Assembly: GCF_000003815.2 (NCBI RefSeq)
Contig: NC_049987.1
Span: 335,476 to 399,475, forward strand
Direction: 5' to 3'
DNA: 64,000 nt
DNA from: Branchiostoma floridae
Lineage: Eukaryota > Chordata > Leptocardii > Amphioxiformes > Branchiostomatidae
The translations under genes and the position numbers were made by a program. The notes under the pieces were generated by a model. It did not search any database. It was not told where the DNA came from and saw only the letters and a list, made by a program, of their open reading frames with translations. This document shows positions 53,930 to 63,270 of this stretch, piece by piece; the stretch's first letter is position 1, and each line of letters opens with the position of its first letter.

Positions 53930-54640
53930 TCTCACATTATCCCTTACCATACAAACTTGGCTATGATGGTCTAAGACGTGCGTACGTACGCGTTATCTCC
54001 GATCTTAACTGGACCAAGGCGGTGAACTATTTGGAATTTGAATGCTTACAAATTATTAAGGCAACCAAAGGCTATCTGTCATTACCTGTGTTAGGAGTTT
54101 TTCAGTTTCATTTGGCCTTTTTTTATTTTTGTTCTGTGTGTTTTGAAAAAAAAAATCAACCTCCTAGAGTATGCTACCAGCTGCAACTGTTTGTGTTGTG
54201 CAGTAACTTTCTCAATATTAGGCGATATATCCTTAAGCCAACTGAGAATTTGATGATTTACTGATTTTATTTTACATCAGAATATGATAGTTTGGCATTT
54301 CATTAGGTTTTCCATTAAATATTTCTTCCATCGATAGCGCATTATAAGCATAAGACTAAGTCGCTTCGTCAACCTTTTGTCTGTCTCGATTGTCAGACTG
54401 CAAGAAAAGATGAGTAAAAAAAACAAGCTTCCAAATTTTAGAGTAGACACAGTAAATAAACATTATATCAAGAGTTGAAGTGACAAAATATGGCAACACA
54501 GATAGCAAGGGAGAATAAGCTATAATTTGGATAATTTTATGTTCTCGTATGCTTAATATCCTCCAATAATTCTATTATCAAGCACTTGTTGACTTCTGAT
54601 GTACTATATATATAGAAACACATTTCCGCAACTGCTATGG
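53930..54640. other. No gene recognised
   Basis: AT-rich sequence. Nothing supported. Confidence 0.4.
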
Positions 54641-54669
54641 CCTATTGTACAAATAGATGTTTTTCAAAT

Positions 54670-54703
54670 GTATATGTATGTATGTATGTATGTGTGTGTG
54701 ATC
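54670..54703. repeat. ATGT/TG microsatellite
   Basis: A run of ATGT units followed by TG repeats. Confidence 0.9.
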
Positions 54704-54744
54704 TTTTGTGTGTTTTAATACCTGAAATAAAGAATAAGAAAAGG

Positions 54745-54950
54745 GTCTTATACAGGGATACAGTAAACCTGATGGCACCCTCCCTCCTCCTGCCTGAACA
54801 CAAGCTGACATATATAGTAGCCGATGGCCAACGAGTGAAGGAACTACTTCGTCTTGGACAAATAGATGGGTTGACTTGTCGAAATAGGAACACGTATTTT
54901 ATTTCTACCTTACTTGATCGTACCCAGCAGAAAGGTCCACTATTTCTCTA
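54745..54950 (+). other. Unassigned open frame
   Basis: Reads RDTVNLMAPSLLLPEHKLTY, IVADGQRVKELLRLGQIDGL. Protein-like composition, but no domain or splice evidence. Confidence 0.25.
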
Positions 54951-55037
54951 ATTGATACGAGGTAAAGAAACAGCAGTATGATGTGTAGCAGTACAAAGTT
55001 GGTTAATCTGCCCGTATTTCCAGGGTGATAAGAATGA

Positions 55038-55233
55038 GGGAAAATTAAAAGAGTGTCCCGCAACTCCATGCTTGTGGAGCTGCCTGGTCTGGATGTTTCA
55101 GATGTTCAACGCAGAACGGTGAACGACCTCGCCCAGGACCGTATGGCGGTCATGATGGCTACAACAAGTAACTACGGAAGGTACCAAACTTCTGCGGAGA
55201 TGGAAATGGTTACACGTCGCCTCGTGCAAGGTA
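55038..55233 (+). CDS. Possible exon (SRNSMLVELPGLDVSDVQRR)
   Basis: The plus frame reads SRNSMLVELPGLDVSDVQRR, TVNDLAQDRMAVMMATTSNY, GRYQTSAEMEMVTRRLVQ and then a GTAATT donor inside the codon after Q. It is clean, with a helical charged composition and an NYGR-T-EM-V-LV ending. It follows a short polypyrimidine tract and CAG at 55021-55023, although that acceptor would need a different phase. Unknown family. Confidence 0.35.
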
Positions 55234-55239
55234 ATTAAG

Positions 55240-55905
55240 GCCTGACAGACGGTACAAACACAAGAGTAACACAAAATTAATTTTCCATAACCACCTTGTC
55301 TAAACTTGATTTGCTGTGTCTCACCTTTGTATAATGCCATGGAAACCATTTGGTCCACTTTAGGTCTTACATATGAGTTTAAGGTTCAGCAGAAGCAGAT
55401 TTTGGTCTCTTTATCTTCTGGACATCATGTATTCGGCTTGCTCTTGACATCATGTATTCGGCGTTGGAAAAAGCGACTCCTTTCGCTTGTTTGGGAGATC
55501 GATGGACAAGGTAAGTGCCTAAGGAGTCTTTAATGCTTTAGAATGAGATTAAGTGAGGATTGATAATGGTAATGAGTCTTGACTCTTGATTCGGTATTTG
55601 TTGTCTTGTTGAGATCTATAATTTACAGCTTCTCACCGTCATGACAACATGTAGTAGTACCCTGGACAGACTGATCGTCCAGCAGTTTTAATGACAGATC
55701 GGCATATCATCTCCTGACATCAACCATGTCACTTAAGGAAAGTAACTATCACCTGCCCATTGGAGGATAAACACAACACAAGATTCCACTAGCTGGTGAT
55801 CGTAAGGCGTGCATACAGGCTGGCAGTAAGCTATTCTTTTACGAGTCGGTGGTGGGAGGAAGACGCCTCAAATGTCATATGATATTGTTGTTTAGTTATA
55901 ATTGT
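55240..55905. other. No gene recognised; 17-bp direct repeat
   Basis: GACATCATGTATTCGGC occurs at 55421 and 55448. Nothing else supported. Confidence 0.4.
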
Positions 55906-55989
55906 ACAAACTACTAGTCATATATATGCTTTCTGATTTCCTTGGATGCACTGACGTATTTCCATTTTTCTATGTTTTACACTAGTTGC

Positions 55990-56290
55990 TGGACGTAAGA
56001 GGTGAAGTTGTCCAGACTGAGGAAGAGCAGGGGATCTGGGCTTGAGTAACGCATGAACTGATGTAAGACGAAGAGGACGCAGTTCCAACGGGCAGGCCGT
56101 GTGGCTGGTGGAGCTTACAGGTTTACATAGCAAACAGCTGACCGACTTCTGCCGACCCAAAATACCTTGCCGCCAAGTGGAAGGCGCTCAAAGTGACAGG
56201 TGACTCCCTCGGACCTCCGATCCTGACCGGGCCACAGTACACTTCAGCCCTGGACGCACTCCCTGCCCAGTCGTCCGGCCCTGTCTGACA
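55990..56290 (+). pseudogene. Gene Y fragment (copy C)
   Basis: Plus strand: RVTHELM, a stop, then ADPKYLAAKWKALKVTGDSL and GPPILTGPQYTSALDALPAQ, SSGPV, stop. ADPKYLAAKWKALKVTG is identical to copy A while flanking residues differ, so this block may be the functional core. The upstream half is frameshifted. Unknown protein, possibly with a Myb/SANT-like helix. Confidence 0.4.
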
Positions 56291-56699
56291 GCGAACCCCG
56301 ATAACAGCAACAACCTTGCCCCGCAGACCGACAGGGAGGAATCTTGGCCGTCCAGAGTGAAGACTTTCTTTCACAGACTATTGAAGGCTACAATGTTGCA
56401 AGTTTTGTTGATGCATGATGAGGATATCGATTGTGTTTCTGACATGAATGACAATTCCTTGACTCTATCATAGTTTTGTACGCAGTCTGTCCGCCTCCAT
56501 AACAATGTGTTTTTTTTTTTCTTACCTTTTGTACTTATACTTTACGTGATGTGTATCAAAAGATACTAGCCATTTTAAACGTATGACTGTGTAAACTATG
56601 AGTTTGTTATGTGCCATTCAAGCACACGTGGGAGTGTGTACTTTGTATGTTAATCGTACTGCTGAATAGATATCAGAGAGATAGGCAAAACACATGGAA

Positions 56700-57960
56700 A
56701 TGATAGCAAAATCGGGCATGGTATGTACTGGTATTGATAGACCGTGTAGTATTTCACGACATTCAAGAAACACATAACTCTAAACACATATGAAAGTTGT
56801 GCAATTTCCCGTAAACACCATTTAAGGAAGTGCAGAATATACTTCAAAAGCGTGGACTAAGATTATATGGACATTGGAACAAGGACCTGGCTGTACATTG
56901 AGATGTAACTTGCTGCTTATAGTTATAGAGGTCTGAACATTTCCTATTTTACCAGGACAGGGTCTAATACAACTGTCATACCCATACGTTGTTTCCACAA
57001 GTAAATTCTAGAATAACTATTGTTACGTCATACGTGTACACGGACCACGTAAAAGAGATACAGTGTGGATCCTGTATTTCGATATTAAGTACTAGATTAG
57101 TGTTTCTGTTGTTTAAATGTATGATCATAGTGTTCGTTCTTATGGGCCATAGCGCCTGGCAATAAATAAACTAGGACATACACTAAGTCCCAAGAATAGT
57201 GGACAAACAATAAAAGTCAGGCGAGGAAAATGAACTTGGAAACCACATAAAAGGCATCACGAAATGCGCACAGCCTTCTTCGAACGAGATCGAAATGGAG
57301 GATGTAGCAGGGTCCAGTTTCCAATTTTGACTCAAAAAGAACAAAGCAAACACCAACATTCATTAGAAACTTATCGACACAAACAGTTTGCGTGTTAGAG
57401 AATTTGCAGCAAAAAAGCACAATATAGATACGGACACAAAGTGAAGAAAGCACAGCGGTATGTCACAACATGACTGCTGCAATGACAGACAACTCCAGAC
57501 TACAGAGGTGACTTCGTTGTATCAATGCGCCATTGTTCTTCAAACTAAAAGAAAATTTTAAGAAAGCGAAAAATGCCTTCTAATACCAAATAATTTTATG
57601 TATAAAATATCCCGACAACGAAAACAAAAATATTGATGTTGTTTTCGACAATTTGAAATTGTCAAGAATGGTGTCCTTAGTTCTGTCGCAGCAGGACAGG
57701 ACAAGTTTCAGCCGAGAACAGTGATAAGGCACCAACAGGTGTTAGAACACCTGTGAGAGTCTCGTTCACCGATCCCAGCTGTCAATCACAATTAGCAGTT
57801 CAGCCAATAAGATCAAGAACACTTAGTGATTTGACCAATAATAGAGGAGCTCATTATCATAAAATATTTTTGCATTGGACAGAAACACGAAAATCTAATT
57901 ATGTTTGGCTGGTATAATCTGTCAGGAAGTATTCCTGCCTTGATTTAAGGGGTTTTTGTT
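56700..57960 (+). repeat. Segmental duplicate F, copy 2
   Basis: Matches 48990-50110. A LINE 3' remnant (about 56995-57170) interrupts it relative to copy 1. It sits inside copy C of the composite repeat. Confidence 0.75.
56995..57170 (+). pseudogene. LINE 3'-end remnant
   Basis: Aligns with 46502-46615, sharing CGTCATACGTGTACACGGAC-like and GAGATACAGTGTG blocks and ending GGCAATAAATAAAC, compared with GACAATAAACAGAC there. Too short to code. Confidence 0.55.
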
Positions 57961-57969
57961 ATTAATCTC

Positions 57970-58370
57970 ATTACCATAGTTTAACAGCCATACTTGCGTT
58001 ATCTGGGGAAATTTATAGATTACACTGGTTCCGTTACCTATCTGCTGTCAATTTTGCAGTGTGTTATAGTATGTCAGGTTAAGAACATGTTTTATCTGTA
58101 CTAACTTTTGTGTGCGTACATGGCATACTCTAACAATTGGTTTTGTTTGGTAATGTTCTTCAAAGTGCACGGTGGAGCACTCAATTCCTGAAGATGGCAT
58201 ATTCTGTAATATCTGGTTATCACGCTTATTTTACGATGGCAGACGTTCAAAAGCAAGCTACAGCGTTAGCGGTACAGAGTAATAATTCGTTTCTTTTCTT
58301 TTACCGTTTGCAGTGAAAGTTGCTGATGAACTATCTAAGAAAAAAATCACAATATTTTATACGTATAACG
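57970..58370. other. No gene recognised
   Basis: AT-rich sequence between segment F and the gene X region. Nothing seen. Confidence 0.4.
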
Positions 58371-58550
58371 GAATTTTTCATTTTCACTGGACTCCAGTGT
58401 CATATTGATAGGTTTCCTTTCGGCAACACATTGGATATTGGCACGTAAAAGAACGACACGTATCTTGTACCGTTTCATTTGTGAAGCAACATATGAAATG
58501 ACTCATCGAGGCAATTTCTTGTAGTATGGACGTGACAGCCATATGCATGG

Positions 58551-58629
58551 ATGGATACAGGCAATGTGGGTGAATGACCTCAGCGACTGACAGAGAGCGG
58601 CGAGCCGCGGAGCGGGAGGAGAGGGAACG
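58551..58629 (+). pseudogene. Gene X exon 1 (copy C), degenerate
   Basis: ATG at 58551 opens MDTGNVGE and then hits a stop. The bases downstream (GAGCGGGAGGAGAGGGAA) match copy B exon 1, and a GTTAGT donor follows at the same place. Small indels destroy the frame. Confidence 0.5.
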
Positions 58630-58971
58630 GTTAGTGAATTATGGCAACCTGGTGTAACTCCGGCCATTTTGTACCTGAAGTAACATAAGGGTTTCAAACC
58701 TCCCTTTTAGGCATGTGTAATTGTTCGCGGTTCCTGATAGCCCATATTATTTGGTTACATTGAATGAAAGAAGCGTTCGTATAGTGAAATTCCTTAATAA
58801 TGGTGTTATTCATCGCGCAGTACAATTTTGAACGAGCTATTCAAAAAGATGAAATACTTTCCGAAAACCAAGGATGCATGTGAATATCTTATGTACCAAT
58901 GATGTTATGTTTGACCTTCGTATAACGTTACAACAAACCGCTAACCCGTATTCATTTCGTTTTTGTCTCAG

Positions 58972-59306
58972 GAAAGTACCTCCTCCCGCTCCCGCCCTGT
59001 CGCTGACCTTCGCCCCCAAGTGGCTCCGTTTGGAGCCATGGATGGTTCAGGGACGAACTGGAGGTGTAACCGGCCCTGGCCAGGCAGCGACGGGACGACC
59101 TGGAGGAGGCATCGGCCCTGGCCAGGCAGCGGCGGGCGGAAGAGGTGGTGCTGGCCGGAGCGGCCCTGGCCAGGCAGCGGCGGGCGGACGAGGTGGTGCT
59201 GGGAGCGGCCCTGGCCAGGCAGCGGCGGGCGGACGAGGTGGTGCTTGGAGCGGCCGTGGCCAGGCAGCGGCGGGACGAGGCCGCCGTGCCAATGGAAGAG
59301 TGGCCC
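58972..59306 (+). CDS. Gene X exon 2 (copy C), with 45-bp repeats
   Basis: Bounded by TTTTTGTCTCAG and a GTACGT donor. The frame that matches copy A reads PPAPALSLTFAPKWLRLEP, then units of about 15 residues (GPGQAAAGGRGGAGS), ending RRANGRVA plus one base. The repeat unit is 45 bp, so all forward frames and one reverse frame stay open: a second frame gives a charged LARQRRADEVV repeat. Splice phase and cross-copy conservation support the Gly/Ala frame. Copy A has fewer units, so repeat number varies. Confidence 0.55.
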
Positions 59307-59399
59307 GTACGTTGTAATTTTTGGAAGTATAAAGCATTTTGTTTAAAGTATTTTACCTAAACGATGTACGCATTTCAGCCCTGAAGCTGCAATGTACTT

Positions 59400-59605
59400 G
59401 TCTTAGTGGATCCTGATATTGTTATTCATTCATTTGTGCATATATTTGTTCATTTATTCGTAATTAATTCATGTATTTATTTATTAATTTTATTCACGAG
59501 TTGTTTAATCAATTATCTGTGTATTGATTCATTAATTATTAATGTCTTGATTTATTAATTTTATTCATGCATTCATTTATTAATGTCTGCATGTATTTTT
59601 GTATT
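59400..59605 (+). repeat. AT-rich short repeats in gene X intron 2 (copy C)
   Basis: Degenerate ATTTATT and ATTCAT repeats, inverted equivalent of 8140-8300. Confidence 0.7.
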
Positions 59606-59624
59606 CGGGTCTTCATTTCTTCAG

Positions 59625-59728
59625 GACGAGGAGCGTCCAGGCCTGGACGTAGGGCTAGGGGCGTGTGGAGGAGGACGAATGCCGGAACATACATCGCCCG
59701 TGTTTCCACGTTCATCTATTATACATAA
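59625..59728 (+). CDS. Gene X exon 3 (copy C)
   Basis: Acceptor TTTCTTCAG, phase 2, TAA at 59726-59728. Encodes RGASRPGRRARGVWRRTNAG, TYIARVSTFIYYT. Joined to exon 2 the Arg codon is completed and the frame is open. First half identical to copy A. Confidence 0.55.
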
Positions 59729-59766
59729 GACACCGAAGAATATGCTCATAATGTAGTTTTTTTAAT

Positions 59767-59982
59767 TTGATTTCAGTAACAATTTCTTTCTGTTGTCATA
59801 TGACGTATTTTCCTAATGTTGATGTTTACCTATCATATTGTAATGTTACGTTTATTAATATAATCATTTGCATTTCATGTATTGTACTTTATTTTTACAA
59901 TAAACTTCACGTATGTTGGAAATGTGTTATGCTGACTTATTTGCAGTCCGAAGAAATTTGCATTTTATCTGTAGTTACATGA
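59767..59982 (+). other. Hydrophobic open frame in the gene X 3' region (copy C)
   Basis: Same frame as 7992-7738 in copy A, with SFCCHMTYFPNVDVYLSYCN, VTFINIIICISCIVL. AATAAAC at about 59899 may be the gene X polyadenylation signal, which would make this untranslated sequence. Confidence 0.3.
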
Positions 59983-60167
59983 CTCAAACACTGTAAGATG
60001 CAAAGAAATAACGTCATCATCTGAAGGAGAACCAAACGATGTACAATTATATTATAGTATAGTCGTAACGATGTACATAGCATCTTATCCATGAAAGTCC
60101 GCCGAAATCCCCTTCAGATAGTCAGTTAGTCATTAACCTTATAATTCCAGTATGAACAAAAACTTCC

Positions 60168-60176
60168 TACTAAACT
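60168..60176. other. Empty insertion site for the foldback (copy C)
   Basis: A single copy of the target (CCAGTTTAG on the minus strand) continues directly into TAG and then the CATACTGG flank, without the 4.1-kb element found in copy A. Confidence 0.8.
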
Positions 60177-60261
60177 GGGTAGATACAATACTGGATCCAA
60201 AAAGGAAAACATGACATACACAATTTGCATCTATATTACAGCCTTGCATTGTCACTTTTAG

Positions 60262-60276
60262 CCCCCCCCCCCCACT
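60262..60276. repeat. Poly-C run
   Basis: A run of about 12 C. Confidence 0.9.
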
Positions 60277-60544
60277 CCCTCCGATCTTGATAGGGATAAG
60301 TAAATGAGCGCCTTGTGAGATAGGCATAGAAGAGAATTTAATACTAATTACTTATTAATTACTATTATAACATTTCTTACAAGTATGGTGAGTCATGAAA
60401 CAAGTTTGTCCAAACCTTTTTGCTACTGACTGAGCAAATTGCTAAAGGAGTAATGTCATGTCACGTCTAATCTTGTACTGTTCTGTATCACTAAGGACAC
60501 TTTAAGCAGGTGAAGGACCTGGTGCACATTGTCAATGCAATATA

Positions 60545-61813
60545 AACTCGGCACAAAAAGTTTGGAATATCAATTTTGGCTGATCATATTTCCGTTGTTT
60601 CTGCATTTTAATGTGTTATATGTCAAAAGAAAGCGTGTGTGATTTTCTTTCACATGGTATCAAACTCCTTATGATTATAAATTCGTGAAACGAGCACCAG
60701 GGCTACTCACGTCAGTGGGTCGCGAAAAAAAAGTGCCCAAATTTCAATTTTTGTGTTCAACTCTGTATCATCCTGCTGGTATGGGTGCGGTGTCAAGGAT
60801 TTAATCTATCCTTTTTTCAGGTAATCTTTGGTATACAGAACATCCAAGTTTATCTTTAACATTTGATAAGAGTATATGTGCCTTTTTGGTTGTTGAATGA
60901 CCAAATCGAGACGTGGAGGCGGCAAGGAGAATGCCACGCTGACAGTCGTACGGATAGGGCGTAACAGCGCGTAGCACTTGGTGTGGTGTATGTATGGCTG
61001 CCACGGGAAAAACCAGGTTCACTATCATCCCAGAAAAGACAACCATAATGCTGTGAGATGCAGGACACCATTCTCCATTCAGTTGAAATGTCATACCCCT
61101 CCAATATGAGGCCGATGACATTCTCATGATTCTGCAAGAATACACCGCCTGTTCACGCACACAGTCTGCACAATAGACCTTGCTCCGTGTGGACGGGCGT
61201 TGTAGTCTAACACTTGCAGAATTGCATTTGGTCCCCCACTAGCTCACGCTGACGAGGTATGACATTGCGACTGAATGGAGAATGGTGCCCTGTATCTCAC
61301 AATATTAAGGTTGTCTTGTCTGGGATGATAGTGAACCTGGTTTTTCCCGTGGCAGCCATACATACACCACACCAAGTGCTACGCGCTGTTACGCCCTATC
61401 CGTACGACTGTCAGCGTGGTATTCTCCTTGCCGCCTCCACACCTCGATTCGGTCATTCAATAGCCAAAAAGGCACATATTCTCTTATCAAATGTTAAAGA
61501 TAAACTTGGATGTTCTGTATACCAAAAATTACGCGAAAAAAAGGATAGATTGAATCCTTGACACCGCACCCATACCAGCAGGATGATACAGAGTTGACCA
61601 CAAAAATTGAAATTTGGGCACTTTTTTTTCGTGACCCACTGACGTGAGTAGCCCTGGTGCTCGTTCCACGAATTTATAATCATAAGGAGTTTGATACCGT
61701 GTGAAAGAAAATCACACACGCTTTCTTTTGATATATAACACATTGAAATTGATGCAGAAAGAACGGAAATATGATCAGCCAAAGTTGATATTCCAAACTT
61801 TTTGTGCCGAGTT
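60545..61813 (-). mobile_element. Foldback derivative of a Tc1-type transposon, 1269 bp
   Basis: Flanked by TA (60543-60544, 61814-61815). Ends are AACTCGGCACAAAAAGTTTG inverted. Long arms (60545 to about 61100 and about 61250 to 61813) are near reverse complements around a 150-bp centre. On the minus strand the right arm decodes as Tc1 transposase blocks: EVWRRQGEYHADSRTDR (like the R-x-WR-x-x-G-RYA block), CGVCMAATGKTRF (like VWGGI), then NIVRYRAPF (like QRYRDE). The centre reads DYNARPHGAR and, after a shift, FLQNHENV (like DNARPHTAR-V-FLQ). The C-terminal half is replaced by an inverted copy of the 5' half. It is dead but could be mobilised in trans. Confidence 0.8.
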
Positions 61814-61819
61814 TATTTT

Positions 61820-62640
61820 GTAAATTGGCAGAACACAATGGACATGGCTCTTAAGTCACCCGGGGCAGTCTTTGCCAACTAAATGCAGACTTCCGGCATA
61901 AGTCCTAGAAACGCAACGTGCAATAAAATGTTAAGCATGTCTGGGATATGATTGATACATTCCTCCCTTTCATTTCAATAGTTGAAAGTGTGATGATTTA
62001 GTGCCATATACCATCTATGTCTTATTCATGTGTTTTTTTTCGAATGAAAGGCAACGACTTTCGATGTCTAAACTACACTTTATTATGAACATAACCATCC
62101 TTCCTTGTATAGAGTACTTTGTGACCATGTTTTATTGTCATCACAAAGTTGACAAAAGAGGCATAAAACAAAGGTTGACTTTAGGCTTTTAGTATTTCTT
62201 TTTTTCTGGAACAACAAATCTGACCCAATACAATTTTAGTTGCAGTTTGACATTTGTGTCTGCCTCGTGGCAACTGACGTATGCAGCATGGACGTTGTAG
62301 ATGATGTTCCGCAAAACTTTCCACACAACGTACCAGCACAGCTAACATGGGTGACCAGCCTTGCCCAGAGGGTTTCGACTTCTGCTGGCTTCATACAAAT
62401 GCGGAGGACATCATGCTGGCCAGCCAGTTAGCCAAGTTGTCTCAAAGGTATGGGCAATGCATGATCCTCTTACGCCTTAGGCTCTGATTTTGTAATTTGA
62501 TTGTAAATTATACAGGAGACCATCTCAAGTAGAATGGTATGTATGTCCCACATCACAATGGTAAGAAGGCTGGACCTCCATATAGATAAATACACATGTT
62601 TCCATCCAATTCAGTATGCCTTGTCCTTCATTGGAAAAGA
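61820..62640. other. No firm gene
   Basis: A plus frame at 62240-62431 reads MDVVDDVPQNFPHNVPAQ and LTWVTSLAQRVSTSAGF, possibly an exon upstream of the PHD fragment. It has no recognisable domain. Confidence 0.3.
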
Positions 62641-62659
62641 TGAATGAGATTTCTAAACT

Positions 62660-62881
62660 GTGACAATAATTCTATTCTTTGTTTCTTTTGTAAAAGACAA
62701 AGAACATACTATGGTTAAATGCTCTAGTGCTCTCTGCCAGTCGTGGTGGTTTCACCTTACTTGTGCAGACATCCAGACCCCACCACTCGGAGACTGGTTC
62801 TGCTCACCTGAGTGCCCGAATGACGGTAGCTATGTCTACTGTCTGTGCCAGGATCGGAAAAGTAGCACAGGGTCTGCTTGA
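62660..62881 (+). pseudogene. PHD-finger fragment
   Basis: The plus frame reads KDKEHTMVKCSSALCQSWWF, HLTCADIQTPPLGDWFCSPE, CPNDGSYVYCLCQDRKSS and ends. The C-x4-C, H-x2-C and C-x3-C pattern is a PHD finger core (histone-tail or protein binding). The first two cysteines expected before KDKEH read as S and V. A second finger begins with YCLCQDRK but hits a stop. It looks like part of a repeated-PHD protein, truncated at both ends. Confidence 0.6.
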
Positions 62882-62889
62882 CTCAGGAC

Positions 62890-63270
62890 CAGCTTAAGAT
62901 GCCAGGTTTCTTGTTTGTTGTATACTTGCACCAGAAGAAAGCACAAATTATGATAAACAATAAAGGCACACCTGCACGAGGAATGAAGAAGCATAAATTA
63001 TGCTATCCCCTCCTGTTGTATGTACACTCACAGTTGTAGGGCAAAAGTGCACAACCCATGTAGACAATAGTAGTCAGTGTAATGTTGCATCATTCAAACA
63101 AGTCAACACTGTTGTGTAACCTGTAGGAGGAAAGACTATATAGCTAGTAGATGCAACAGTATCCCCATGCTTGCAACAGCATTCCAATACAGACAATGCA
63201 TTTCCGCCTTCATATCTATTTAGTGGAAGGCATTCGGAGGTTTAACACTAACTACAGTAGTCGTTTTAGA
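62890..63270. other. No gene recognised
   Basis: Sequence between the PHD fragment and the LINE. Nothing seen. Confidence 0.4.

Larger units (their letters stand above)
55910..60250 (+). mobile_element. Composite repeat, copy C (inverted relative to A and B)
   Basis: 55910-56270 is the reverse complement of 8940-8590 (gene Y). 58370-60250 corresponds to gene X exon 1 to exon 3, its 3' region, and the uninterrupted foldback insertion point at 60168-60176. Between them lies segment F copy 2. Copy C therefore shows gene Y and gene X as separate units, which copy A has fused by deletion. Confidence 0.65.

Noticed and set aside
54642-54893. Minus frame with a HTYIHTYT tail
   Set aside because: The tail is a microsatellite and the frame has no domain.
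59047-59337. Pro/Ala-rich minus frame
   Set aside because: By-product of the 45-bp GC-rich repeat of gene X exon 2; no splice borders on that strand.
60801-61160. 119-codon minus frame and its plus-strand mirror at 61259-61561
   Set aside because: They are the same foldback arm read in a frame that does not give the Tc1 blocks.
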